Assembly: GCA_034687125.1 (NCBI GenBank)
Contig: JAQGBZ010000002.1
Coordinates: 620,001 to 684,000, forward strand
Source of the DNA: Neelides folsomi
Taxonomy: Eukaryota; Arthropoda; Collembola; Neelipleona; Neelidae
Length of the DNA stretch: 64,000 bases
Direction of reading: 5' to 3'
In this document: positions 1 through 12,400 of the stretch, in pieces
Layout of the letters: each line of letters opens with the position of its first letter
Numbering within the stretch: position 1 is the first letter of the stretch
Translations under genes and position numbers: made by a program
Notes under the pieces: generated by a model
The model's database searches: none
Seen by the model: the letters and a program-made list of their open reading frames with translations, nothing else
Told to the model about the DNA's origin: nothing

Positions 1-3000
1 CCAGTCTTTATGCGAGGGGATCAAGGCTCGTGCGGGAACTGGATTTGAATAATTAGAAGAAGCCAATATGTCACAGGTGCGCCCGCTCCCATCATCCCGC
101 TCCGAGAGTAATTAGACAGGAGATCTCTATCTTTTGACTAACTGCTTATTCCCTATTGATCCCAACAGAAACCCATCCCAAAGGAAAGGGAGGGAAGTTA
201 TTCGGGAAGTTTACAAACATTGTCGGGGCCTTTATGCAATTTACTTGTTCTTCAGGTCCCGGTGACTTCCCGGCCCAACGCCAATCATCCTTTAACTCCC
301 GCAGGCTTCAATCAAAAACGACGCTTCCTCAAAAATATCACACCAAGACCATTTTAAACAATTTGATCAAAACATTTCAAAAAACTTCACAAACATAAAA
401 GTTTGATCCATTCACTCATTTCAATATAAGGAATCAATCAATTAGAAATCAAAACTGACCATTGTCGACATTAAAATTAACAGACACTTATTTACACACA
501 TAAGGCTATGAATAATATCATCCATTAATACATATTGTTATAAGTATATTGTATGTGAAATTGGTATGTATTATTGCAGAATACAATTTTGTATATAAAA
601 GTAAGATACATATACTATACAGGTATGTATTTGAACCAATAAGTGGAATAAAAGTTATAGGAATGAAAAAAAGAATTGATTTGAGCAAAATTTGTATATG
701 CATTATATATAGAGAAAGGAATCTTTCAATTTTTAGACCAAACAAATCGGGTACTTGTCCGCGGGTGGAATTGTTTTCCCAAGTATAATGCGAAAAAGAG
801 AGGGGGCCGGGGATTAGATTCTATTTGCCCTTACTTTCTCTTATTTGTGGAGGAGAAGTGCGGAGGATCCTCGGGAGCTCCGAGAAGTCGCGTCCCATTG
901 ACACCCCATCATGGGAGGAAGATGAGGAAGATCCTCGAGGAAATCTCTCCATCTCCCCTTAATGGGACTCACAATGGGGGAAAGTCCCTACAATATTTCT
1001 TCAAATTCAAATTACACAAGAACACCACGAACCCCCATTAAATATACCTTAAGGCTAAGTCCTTTATCTTCATATCCTTATTAAACATTCAAATTCTCTT
1101 AAATTTCATATTTATCAATTTTCTCAATAACCTCAAATTAAAGAAAATAAAATATTAATAAAGCTTGACAATTACCATTTTTTACATTTTTATTAATCAT
1201 GAATGATAAATGTGTAAAATTAAAATATTTAGAGTTAATTATAAATTATGTTAATAAATATTATGTAAGGATATTGGGCAGGGTTTGAGTAATATATGGA
1301 ATTTAAATAAAAGGATGTGAAAAAATGTTAAATGTAAAGGGATTGTAAGGATAGTTTAAGACGATGATGGGAGTGGATGAGGGCGTTGTCGGAGAGTAAG
1401 ACAAGGAGGACTAATGGGCCATGAAAATGATCAGATCACCCTTGCCACTCTTCATTTTCATTAGGATGGCCCACCTTAAGTTTCTCCTTTTGGAAATGGC
1501 CCTCCACCGGAATCGGCCCCTTTGTCCACCCAAATTAAGACAGATGGAATGATCGTGGAGGAGTATACAAGTTGATTAGATCCCCAATTCACGGTCGACT
1601 CCTCTTCAATTAGGGAAGTAATGGGAGCCAATTTGTTCCTCCTCCCCCACCTCAGCTGAATAAATTCGCCAGGGCCAGGGAAATCCAAACAGAGCCGCAG
1701 TTCATATTTATCTGGACAGGGAAACCATTTGGGAGAAAAAAACCCTTCGACCCTTCCAACAAGCTTACAAAAATCCCCCACTTTTTGAACAAATAACAAA
1801 ACTTGGGACTTTTTTCCCATCCCTATTACCAGCTCCACTGGATTCAATCTTTAATCTCCGTCATCACTCATTTTTATTATTTTTTACAAATTCCAATTAC
1901 AACAATTATAAGTAAAAATAATGTTTTTTTACTTCCAACTTCTTTCCCTCCAAAAACGGACTCAGAGAGTCAAATGATGGGAATGGAGAGATTTTGTGTT
2001 AAATAACTTTGTGATTTTGGGATGGATTTCCATTTTATGAATAATTCATTTGCCACATGGCATAAATTGATGTTGAAAATGGAATGAAAATATTATTGTG
2101 CAATTGAATACCTAGTTTAATAATGAGTAATATGTTGGCCCATCGGACCGGATGTTCCTGGGCAGAATGGGAGGGATAATTGGGGTTGGGTTGTCCAAGC
2201 CCTCGAGGTTCATTATAGTAGTGTATACACAAATATATTTATGTAATGGATGTAATGCGAAGTGAAGGGAGTAATGGAGAGATGTTTTATGGGATGATGT
2301 ATGGAACATTCCTTATGCATGACTGACCAGGAAAATAATGCTTGAGACGGTTCATTAACGCCGTTCTCCGCTTTTTAATTCATTTACATCATCCCCCCTC
2401 CCTTTGGACGGAGAAATCTGGCGGAGTCTGGAAGTCTCCTAAAGAATGAATTATTATCCTCGGGGAGGAATTTATACATCTCGGATCCCCTCACACATCC
2501 ACTCTCGGATTTCCTTAAATTCCCAAATCCTCGGATTCCCTCTCTCTTTGGTTCAGTCTGTCAATCAAATGAGACGGTGATGGACTCCGCACACAACAAT
2601 TAGGAATTGCTCACTTTTTGAGTTATGAGAGGATTCAAAAAGATTTATTTTTTAATTTGATGCTTTATATTCCAATGTCTCATACTTATATACAGATTTA
2701 CATATATATTTAATATATATTACATATCTAGGAAAGATATAATATGAGATATGTTATGCAATAGGAATTTATTATCATAACTTGCATATACTAATAAGGT
2801 ATTCCTGATATGAAAGTTTTATATTTTCTGGAATTCAATTTTTCTTATTTGAAATTCGTTCAAAAACCATGAGGATTATTTTATATAAATTATGGAAAAG
2901 ATATTAAATAATTAAACTGACTTGGATTTATTGGGAAGAAGGGGGAAATTGAGAGGATTTTAAAAATGGAGTAAGGATTTGAATTGTGAAACGAGTGCTT

Positions 3001-6000
3001 CCGTTGAGAAAGTCCATTAATCTCGAATTCTTGACATGTGTCGTTGGATGACAAAGTCGGAGCATAAGAGGAACAAGGTGTAGTACAAAGGAGGAGGACG
3101 AATAAATTCATAAAGGATGGCCTTTACAATAAATCCTCGAACCACTTCATGCGAGAACCAAGGTGGATTTATGGAGGTAGTTGAGATAAAGTGGTCCATT
3201 GCATACATTACTGTCCATCCGACCCGCCGGATGAAATATTTTGAATAATATTCCAAAGTGCCGGGTAATGATCCTCACTGAGGATCTGAAAAAGTAAAAT
3301 ATTGACTGCGGTCCTCGCCGAATTCGAATTAATGGACGGCGTCTCATCACCCTTCCCCTCAAATGGGCCTGTAAAATCCGGGAGTTGGGAAACTTTGAGA
3401 TTTCATCTGCCTCTGAGGGTCATGTCCTAATGGTATTAGGAAACTTCCGGACTCTCCGCCACCTTCAACTTTCCTCAATCCCCATTTGCCTAATGGACTC
3501 ATCAATGAAGATCCCAAGTCAAATGAACCGAGAAGACAAAAGATATTTAAATCCCCTAAACAAATTCACAAATTCAATAAAAGGAAATTCATAAACTCAC
3601 TTTGATATACAAATTGATATGAATTCACATAAGTTGATACAAACTGCAATGAATTCATATAAGTTGATATACAAATTGAAATTGTTTGAGTTAACAATCG
3701 GTTTGTTTTTATCGTCATTTCCCCACTTTGGGTAAAGGGGATGATGATTGATGTGGGGAGAATAAAAAAAGTTTATGATTGTCGGTGGATCCCGTAATTG
3801 CTTTGTTTACGAAGGGATAAAAAAGTGTTTGTGATAATGAGCAGAGTCTGAGTATCGATATCTTTAATTAATGGTTGTAAGGTGAGATGAAGAGGGTCGT
3901 AAAAGTTGTTTGGGATGATTTTTGGCTTCTTGGAGCGAGGTCTCGTTAGTTGGGTTAATTTTGAAGTTTGAGATCTCCTCCATTGATAGCCAGATTAATG
4001 GAGGGATTAAAGTGGCGTAAATGGGGAATCGAGGGAGAGGGAATCAATCATGATTCCATTTTAGTCTTTTTATCACTCGGCCCCCGCCTTCCTTCCGCCC
4101 CCCGCACTTTTCAGAGGAACTGAGGCTCAATGTGTCGTAAAGGGTCACATAAAGATAGTTCCACTTGAGGCATAAAAGCCCAAGTTGTTTCCAAGGTTAT
4201 CATCCCACTCGGGTGACTCCAAGGGCCTGGGAAATAATTTCCGGGAGGGTCTTGAGCGATTTTTTGCTAAATTAAATAGAACCCCCATTAATGATCTCCG
4301 AGCGTAAAAGTTTGATTCGGGAGATTTAATCAACTATTTATGGCTCAATCAGCAGTAAAGATCTACGGTGGATCGGAGAGGTGGAAGTGGGAAGTTAGGG
4401 AAATTCACTTTCCGCTCCTTCCGCCTCCTACAACTTGGCGGACAATGGCCCTCGATTCCCTCAATGCCCAACTCCTACACAATGGGACAGAGACAATAAT
4501 GGGAATTGAACGGTCACCGCACCTCATCAATCTCCCCCCTCCCCCCCATTTGGTTAATTAAGATAAGGGGGGAGAGCTTAATGGCTCCCGCCACCTTCCT
4601 TTTCTTATCACCGCCCGATCAGGGAAGTTAGTTAATCCAAGATCAAAGGCCCAGGATTACATTTTTAATTATTCCTTCATAATTTAAAAACTTCTCAAAG
4701 AGGATCCCAAATGCAAATCCCCAGACCATTTGGGAAGTTTGTCCAATTCATTTTTAATTTTCCCCCATTCGACACCCTCCGCTTCACTCTGGATCTTCTT
4801 TCGCGGCATCGATAGGGGAAAGATGTAAATTTACTCATCTCCTCCCCCAATGGTTTTAAATGAGTTTTTAAAAGGGAGAACATTTATTTCCCCACCCATT
4901 AATTCTCCAAAGTGTAAATATGCATGAATCGAATCATTGAGTTTAATTGAGTTGACGCTCGAGAGATAATGAAGTTGAAGAGATTTCCGAAGAATTTCCC
5001 TTATTGATTCCCCAATCGAGGTCCCTATAAATCCTCCACGGTGACGGGAGAGAAAGTAAGGAAGCTGATGATGGGATTTCCTTGGTTCTATCTCATGTGG
5101 TGAGGACACTTATACAAAATCTTGTCTCGCACTTGAGAAAACTTTCCATGTTTTTTAAACTTTCCGACATCGGCTTTATGACCGGAAATTCCTCCAACTT
5201 TCTCACTCAAAACTTTTTCATAAAGAAGGCTAATAGACTTCCTCTCCCGCACATAGAAATTCAATAAATCCACATCGTCGACTAAAATGGTAATTCCACC
5301 CAAAAGAAATACACAACTAATTGCCTTTTAAATTGTTCCCATCCTAATTTCATTCATCACAAAATCACAATTCAATTCTTCTCAAAATTCCCCAAACAAC
5401 CCAAAACTTCATTTCAAACCATACACACATACTAAAAGTAAACATACAGTAAACATACAAGGTATAAGTTCGTATAAAAGATATAAATTTACACACTATG
5501 TTAGAATACTAAATAACTAAAACTACAATATTCAAACCTTTCTGGTCATTTCATCAAGTGAACCTAAACACTGCAATTACACACTTAAAGAAGGTTTCGA
5601 GTCATCGTGGAGATAAGAAAATGTCAAAATTTCAAATAATTTGAATCAATTAAAAAGCAGTTATCGACCCATCCGAAGCTGGAGATTTCGGAGATTTACA
5701 AGATGAGTTTTGAGCATTTTGAGAGAAAGTTGTGTCTGGGTGAGGATTATATGTATGGTATTGTATGGGTGTATGGATGATATTGTGAAATGTGTAGCGG
5801 TGGATTTTGGCGTGATGTGAGTCAGTTGGTTAGGTCGTCAGATTCCCGGTGATGGGTGACACGTGAGAGAGAGCTCTTGTTGTCTCGAACATCCTGTCAC
5901 TTTCCACTTACTGGGGGCAATCAATCTTGGGTCGGTTCCCCGGTCCCACTCTCCCACACACACACACACACTCGGATCATTATGATAAGAAGGAAGAGAT

Positions 6001-6950
6001 GAAAGCCACCTTCCATAAATATTTCATGGCCCACTCTCGCCGACCTCTCCGCCCTCGTTTGTCACTCGGCCGGAAGGAAGAAGGCACAACCCCTTTTAAT
6101 TACCATCTAAAGACCCGGAGATAAAAGATCATTTGGACTCATTATTTTAATCCTCATTGGACCAATCTTTCAATCCTTTTGTAAATTATCTCAACTTGGT
6201 TGGAAAACAAAAGTTAATTGTTTGCCCGAAGGTGGGAGAGTGATTTGGTGTTTTAATTCCACCATTTTCCACCGTGTAATTGTCCTATTGATTCTTACTG
6301 CAGTTGGCGTTCAGCCCTTTGGAGAGATCAAAAGGCGACTTCACCAAAAGACCTCCACAAACAAAGGAATCATTGGCGATTAAGCCTTAATGTATCACCA
6401 GTCCTTGAGATGGTCATTGACAAGATAAGCCCAGCCTGGCGGCCTTATCACAAGCCCTTTATTCCGAGAAATTGGAACGGGACGGTTGGACATTGCCAGG
6501 AGCATCATCTTATTGCCAAACAGGGTTACCACAAATATCCCAAAACTATCCGAAAAATCCATTTCTTCAATATTTGTATTCCCTTTACATAACGGTCATT
6601 TGTTAATTAACCTTCTGACCTAGCTTGTAAAGCTAATTGGGAAATTAAAGGGGAATTGAAATTTATGAAGTTCATTTGTTAAATGACCCTTCTTTTTAAG
6701 ATCGTATGAGAGAGAAATAGGGGTTTTTACTTTTATTGCTCCATGGGTTGAAGAGGACATTTCATTTTGATTTTCCTTCCGGGGAGAATGTGAGTTGGGG
6801 GATGATGAATGGGGAAGTTGGGAACCCTGAAAGTAAAAGTTGGGGCTGAGAAGTTGGGGGGCTGACAGGGAGAGATTCGGTAAATAAAAATAAACGAAGA
6901 ATGTCTCTGAGACTTCATGTGGCTCTCAGGGAGATTTACCCCCCGCTGGT
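1..6950. other. Non-coding DNA of mixed base composition, no gene seen
   Basis: No open frame here shows a recognisable domain, a splice-consistent exon chain or coding-like composition; the longest are short and low in complexity. The texture differs from the AT-rich DNA that begins near 6.95 kb: runs of G/C-containing words mixed with many TTAAT, CATTAA and TAATGG words. The same texture returns at 31-49 kb around Pax6. I infer distal regulatory DNA or a large intron of a gene lying to the left. A (CA)n run at 5955-5971 is the only clear microsatellite. Confidence 0.5.
5955..5971. repeat. (CA)n microsatellite
   Basis: An uninterrupted CA dinucleotide run of 17 bases within otherwise non-repetitive DNA. 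No gene is nearby. Confidence 0.85.
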
Positions 6951-8016
6951 CTGTCCACTCAAATCTCTCACTCCCATAATATCACAAATACGCCCCATTT
7001 ACCAACACTATACAAAATGACCATCCAAATGACACAAAAAATATAAGGAATTATTCAAATACACTAATCAACACTCAATACAAAATATCACGCTAAACTT
7101 CATCATCAAAATATTTTCATAACATATTATAATATACATGATTATAATACATGTGTATTATATATGATATAAGTATAATTATATATAATACACATTTTAT
7201 TCATATACAGTATCTGCAGACCTATCTGATATTTAATATTTTAGTATGGTTGCAAAAATACTAAAGTATATAATGTATACATTTAATACGTAACAGTATA
7301 ATGATAAAGTTTTGAAATTGAATGGGATTTAAATGACTTTTTCCATCTTTGATTAAATCTCAGATTTGGCTCTCAATTAATAGATAAAAGGAATTGGGAA
7401 AAGTATAGTTCTATGGTCTCATGAATTAATGAAAGAAAGTTTGTTTGAAGTAAAGGTGAGGGTTAAAATTGTAGGTTTTGAATTTGGAATGGGTGAATTG
7501 AACCATGTGGACATGTCCCGAAGTCAGGGTCCACAATGAGTGAATGGGATTGGCAGGTGGTGAGAGGGAGATGTAATTAATGTGACCATACAGCCACTGA
7601 CTCCATTCCTCATCTGTGGTTGAAATCCTTTCCGCCCTGCCGAATCAAATCTACCGGCCCAAATCCCAAAACACGGCCACTAATACATATATATATATTA
7701 TATATATCCTCAGAATCTCATAATCATCATCCAAGTAAAATGTCAATTTTATATATGTTATAAACTTACTAACTTAAACATTGAGATATGATTTCCTAAC
7801 AGGTGAGAAATGAAAGTTGCCAAAATACACATTATGAGATAATATGTATAATTAAAACAACAATGGTATTTAGTTATTGATCTTTTATCAATTTAATTTT
7901 CGATTTCTTCCAGTTTAATGTTTCAGTTTAATATAATAATAAGGTATATATTACAACGTGTACACGATTAAAACTTTATATATTATTAATTTTAATATTT
8001 ATATAGGTATATAATA
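6951..8016. other. AT-rich intergenic DNA
   Basis: Strongly AT-rich, with several TATA/ATAT microsatellite-like stretches (for example 7686-7707). I see no exon, RNA gene or inverted-repeat element here. Confidence 0.5.
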
Positions 8017-8051
8017 TATATTTATGTATATTTTAAAGTATCCATAATATA
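8017..8051 (+). repeat. Left copy of a 33-35 bp direct repeat flanking a MITE
   Basis: This stretch, starting TATATTTATGTATATT and ending at the element boundary, recurs immediately right of the inverted-repeat element at 8518-8550. The right copy differs by a 2-base deletion and one or two substitutions. The two copies bracket the element exactly. Confidence 0.7.
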
Positions 8052-8517
8052 CAGGGGTATTCACTTGATGATTTGGAACGCTACTTTGTTTGATCTTTGT
8101 TCATAAGGTATTTTCGATATGTCGACTTTTGTAGACGTTGACATTAAAGTCTTCTCCCCAACGCAGAATATATTTTGATCCTTCTTTCCCCTATAGATAG
8201 ACTAATAACGAAAAACTCATTGGATTTTTGAATTTCTTAATCCAATATGATTTTTAATTCTGGTAATTGTCACTAATCCAATATCATGGAAAACTTTAAC
8301 TTTAACTTGGACTTTTCGGTACGAGAGATTCAAACATAAATAAGGTTTTACTTCTAATTCGGAACTAAGTTTCTTCCCTATTCTATTTTAAAGACAATGT
8401 GACTTTTATTTTATAGAATAGAGTGTAGACAACGAAAAATGTCTACTTTCAGAAAATGTCATTTCGAAATTAAATCAAGAAATCAGAAGCGTTCCGAATC
8501 CAGTGAATACCCACCTG
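8052..8517. mobile_element. Non-autonomous inverted-repeat element (MITE), 466 bp
   Basis: The left end reads CAGGGGTATTCACTTGATG and the right end, reverse-complemented, reads CAGGTGGGTATTCACTGGAT. Both inverted ends then continue to a shared GGAACGCT about 30 bp in, so the terminal inverted repeats are imperfect over roughly 30 bp. Both ends abut TA. There is no open frame of note inside. The terminal CAGGGG(TG)TATTC resembles the end of the Harbinger-type element at 57328, so this may be a distant deletion derivative (inference). Confidence 0.75.
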
Positions 8518-8550
8518 TATATTTATGTATATTAAAGTATCCATATTATA
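8518..8550 (+). repeat. Right copy of the 33-35 bp direct repeat flanking the MITE
   Basis: Matches 8017-8051 with a 2-base gap and one or two substitutions. It is much longer than target duplications made by known cut-and-paste DNA transposons, so it more likely reflects insertion at a pre-existing tandem duplication. Confidence 0.7.
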
Positions 8551-9490
8551 TACTTATGTATAATAATATGCTAATATTTATATATATTCAATAATTTTAA
8601 TACAAGTATGCGTAATTAGATACCTAAATAAGAAATTACAACACGGAGAGTAAACGCAAGCAATTAATTGATTATACAGTGTTTTTCAATTCTCTAACAT
8701 TTACTCTAAATTGAACAACCACGCCTCGTTCCAGAATTGGTCGCGACCATTGAATTAAAAAAGGAACGACTCATACAAATTACGTTCTCTTCCCAGATTA
8801 ATACAAAATGAGAAAAATCTGAATTTGCGTTTCTTTCAAGTGTATGGATACAAATTATTGATAAGCTATTACATTCAGTGCATACGAAGTGTCATTATTG
8901 TATTTAATTAAAAATAAAATCTGTCGGTAGGTAAGAAGATTTAAATAGGTATATTTTTTAAATATCGTCGTATATTTAAAGGTGAAATTCACCAATTTCT
9001 TCTCAAATCTCTCTAAATGTCAGATAAATCGTCAATCTCTTTTAAGCACAGAGATTTTTTTTATTATATTACTTTAAGTCAATTTTCCTTATTGTGAAGA
9101 ACTTGTAGAAATTTAAAATAGTTTACCCGGTAAAAGAAGTATTACACTTTATTAATTTTAAAAATTTTTAAATACGAATTTTATAGTGATATCACTCATC
9201 CAATTTCGACATGGACAAATGCACCTATCCAACATAATATCTATATATATATAATCTATGATCTAAATCTCTATTTCATAATTTATGTACTCATGTACAC
9301 CGTTTCTTGGTATATTTAACACTTGCTTGTTTAAAGGGGTCATGAAGGGTCCAATTGGAATTAGGTTGGTTCTTTTCCGAGAAATTTAAATTTTGAATTT
9401 TTGAATGTCGTCTGCTCCACTTCTCCTCAGACTTGACGTGTCCCCTTAGTCGTCATCGTCATCATAGGAGGAGTGAGGCAGGACGATTCG
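8551..9490. other. AT-rich 3' flank and likely 3' UTR of AFF
   Basis: No gene seen. The part nearest 9490 should include the AFF 3' UTR on the minus strand. A minus-strand AATAAA lies at 9148-9153. Confidence 0.45.
9148..9153 (-). terminator. Candidate polyadenylation signal for AFF
   Basis: TTTATT on the plus strand reads AATAAA on the minus strand, about 340 bases beyond the AFF stop codon. In AT-rich DNA this hexamer also occurs by chance. Confidence 0.35.
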
Positions 9491-12400
9491 CTATAATAGC
9501 TCCGAAGTCGTCCGTTTCAACCGCGTCAAACCGGTCTGGACATAGCGGACGAGGTCAAGGAGTGAATTGTTCAATGTCAGTGGCCCGTGGACTCGGTCGA
9601 TCGATATGAGGAATTCTAAAAAATCATTTTTAAAATCAATCTTTTATAAAATATTATTAAAGATAAATATTAAAAACTTAATAAAGATAAAATGATATCA
9701 TTTTAAGATTACAATACTAATATTTATATAAGTAGATGTTTCCAATTTCATTTGAATTTATTTATTTTGATTGAAAATAAATAATTTCCATAAATATGCC
9801 ATGAAATTCCTCATTAGCTCATTTACTCATTCCTAATTTCTTATCTTACTTCATAAACATATTTGCATATTCTGATAAGGATTACAAATTGATAACTGTT
9901 AGTATTAAATAATATTTTCACACAATAAATATCGATAAGGTAAATTTGTTGTATATTCAAAATACAATTTTATAATGTTTTAAATAACATGTAAATAATC
10001 GAAAATTAAATTGTGGAAACGAATTGTTCACCATTTGATTTGAGTGGAAAATGTTGTCAATAAGCCTTGAACTATCTCAATGATCTGACCACTGTTAACA
10101 TTTTTATGATTATAAACATAAATGTAGATAATAAACACGGTATGATAAAATAATTAATTGGCTCATAAGTAATTATCCCATGAATTGTGCAGTTTAAAAA
10201 TGCTAAATAGAATAGCTATAGCACAATCATACCAACTATAATATTTAATGATACGATCATAACCTAAACATATGACATGTGTTAAGCCACGTTAATTTAA
10301 TCTTCTGTATAAATCATATACATAGCATTATATAATATTTTCTCCTTCTCGTAATATGAAAATTCTTAAGATTTAATTAACTTTAAAAGAAATTATATAT
10401 AATTTCAAATTGTTGGTTAATACCTTCTAAATGGTATCGTTCGACGAGACTGTCCCCGGCCTCCCATAGGTCGTGTGCCTGAATGAGGTTCATCGTGTTG
10501 GAACACTGTTTGTACATTTGAGAGTAAAGTGAGCGAGGGATGGTTGCCATGGAGTGATGGTTCGGCGGGTGATGTGACGGGGTGAGATGCGGCGGGCCGC
10601 TGGATCCCGCAGGACTCGAATGCGGACTCCTTGGCGAAGGCGTGCTAAGCTGCGGACTATTGATGACGGGGGCCGGCGGTGGAACCTCCGTCCCCGGTGT
10701 AGTCTTGTGGAAGTGGTCGTTCAGGTACTGAATGATATCCTTCGTTTCTTTAACCTTCATCTTGAAAAGACGCAGCGAGAGCATCGATTGGCACCTCATG
10801 CTAACAAAAATATGAATTAGGACAATATACAAAAAATAATAATTAATTATAATTATATATAGTACAGCATCAAGTATCTTTTTTAAATCTCTCACAACTC
10901 AAAAAAGATACTTAACTTTGACACACCCTGTATATAAAAATACCCTATAAACCCTGTAGTATTGCCTACCATATATATTTAGATATACCAGATATACTCC
11001 TCTGGTTCATATGAATTGAGACTTTTTATCTTCCTTTCCTGAGGCCGAGCCAAGGAAAAGGAAGGTAAAAAGCAGAATAAATAGTCTCAATTCATATGAA
11101 CCAGAGGAGTACAATAATTAATAATAATAATTGCAATTAAATCAAGTGCGTATGATACCTCAAGACGATGATTTTTGCTTCTAAGATGTTGGTGAAGTCT
11201 GTCCGATTTCTGAATCGTGATCCAATGTACTTGATGAGAGAGAGCGTGTCCTTGTACATCGTATAGGCTGCATTGGATCCGATGTTCCGATCCCGCTCCA
11301 TGGAGATCCCTGTTAAAATGAAGTACATGCCGGCCTCGAGGTAGGTGCTCGCTTGAGCTGTGCTCATCCGCTCATTGTCGGCCTTGTGCTTCAGTCGCTT
11401 TGCCTCTTCCAGGTACGTGTCCTGGTCCCTACAAACCCACGTCCATTAGCCCTGTTGAAAAGAAGGGTCAAGGGAGAACCTTGAGTAATACTCCTCATAG
11501 TGGGAATCATTTCTTTCGAAGTATGAGAAGTAGATTGGAGCCGGTGGTGGTGGCGGCGAAGGGACGTGGTTGAGGGACGAATCGGGGGCAACGGCTGGTT
11601 CGAGGTCTCCGCCTGGGCTCAAGCTGGTGCTCACAGAACCCAAAGCAGCGCTGTTGGAGTCGGGAAGGTACGTGGTACAGTCGAAGTTCACAAGAGACTC
11701 TTCCCCCTATAATAAATATTATACGGTCATCATCGGTCATTACAATTAATACAAAGAAAATTATTAAATATAGGATTCATAGTTTAAAATATGGAAAATT
11801 GCAACTTGAATCATTGACCTCATTCAATGAAGTTAAAAATATTGGAAATCAAATTTCAGCATAAAATTTATTTAAATAATAAATGTTGAAGAAAATTTAA
11901 CTTGAGTTGTAATATAAAACTTGAATGGAAATAAAGCAGAAAACCAAATAACCATTTGCATAAATAAATATACATTTAATTTTTCTCTGAATTGACTTTT
12001 AAGGTAGTAAAAATGGCAAATATAAAATTACGTTCGTAGACATATCTTATAGCCAGAAATGACGAAAACAATAAATCGAGATAAATGTTAAGATAAGCAA
12101 ATAAAAAAGGCTAGAGAAAAAATCCATACACCTAATATACATAAAAATATTTTACATGGGAATATACATAATGACAATGAGCTACATGATTGATTGATCG
12201 TAATTGAATAAATGTAATTGGTTAATTGTAATTAATAATATCACCTTGGAATGTGAATCCGCTTCGAGGTTCGTTTTTGATTTTTTAGGAGGCGGTCGGT
12301 CTTTTTTCTTAGGACGTTTCTTTCCCTTTGGCGATGACGATGGCAGCGGCTCCGGCGGATCGACCTTTCCCTTGATCGGAGTTTTCTTTGGCGGCGGTCC

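Noticed and set aside
1476-1847. 123-codon open frame on the minus strand near the left end
   Set aside because: No recognisable domain and no supporting exon chain; sits in non-coding mixed-composition DNA.
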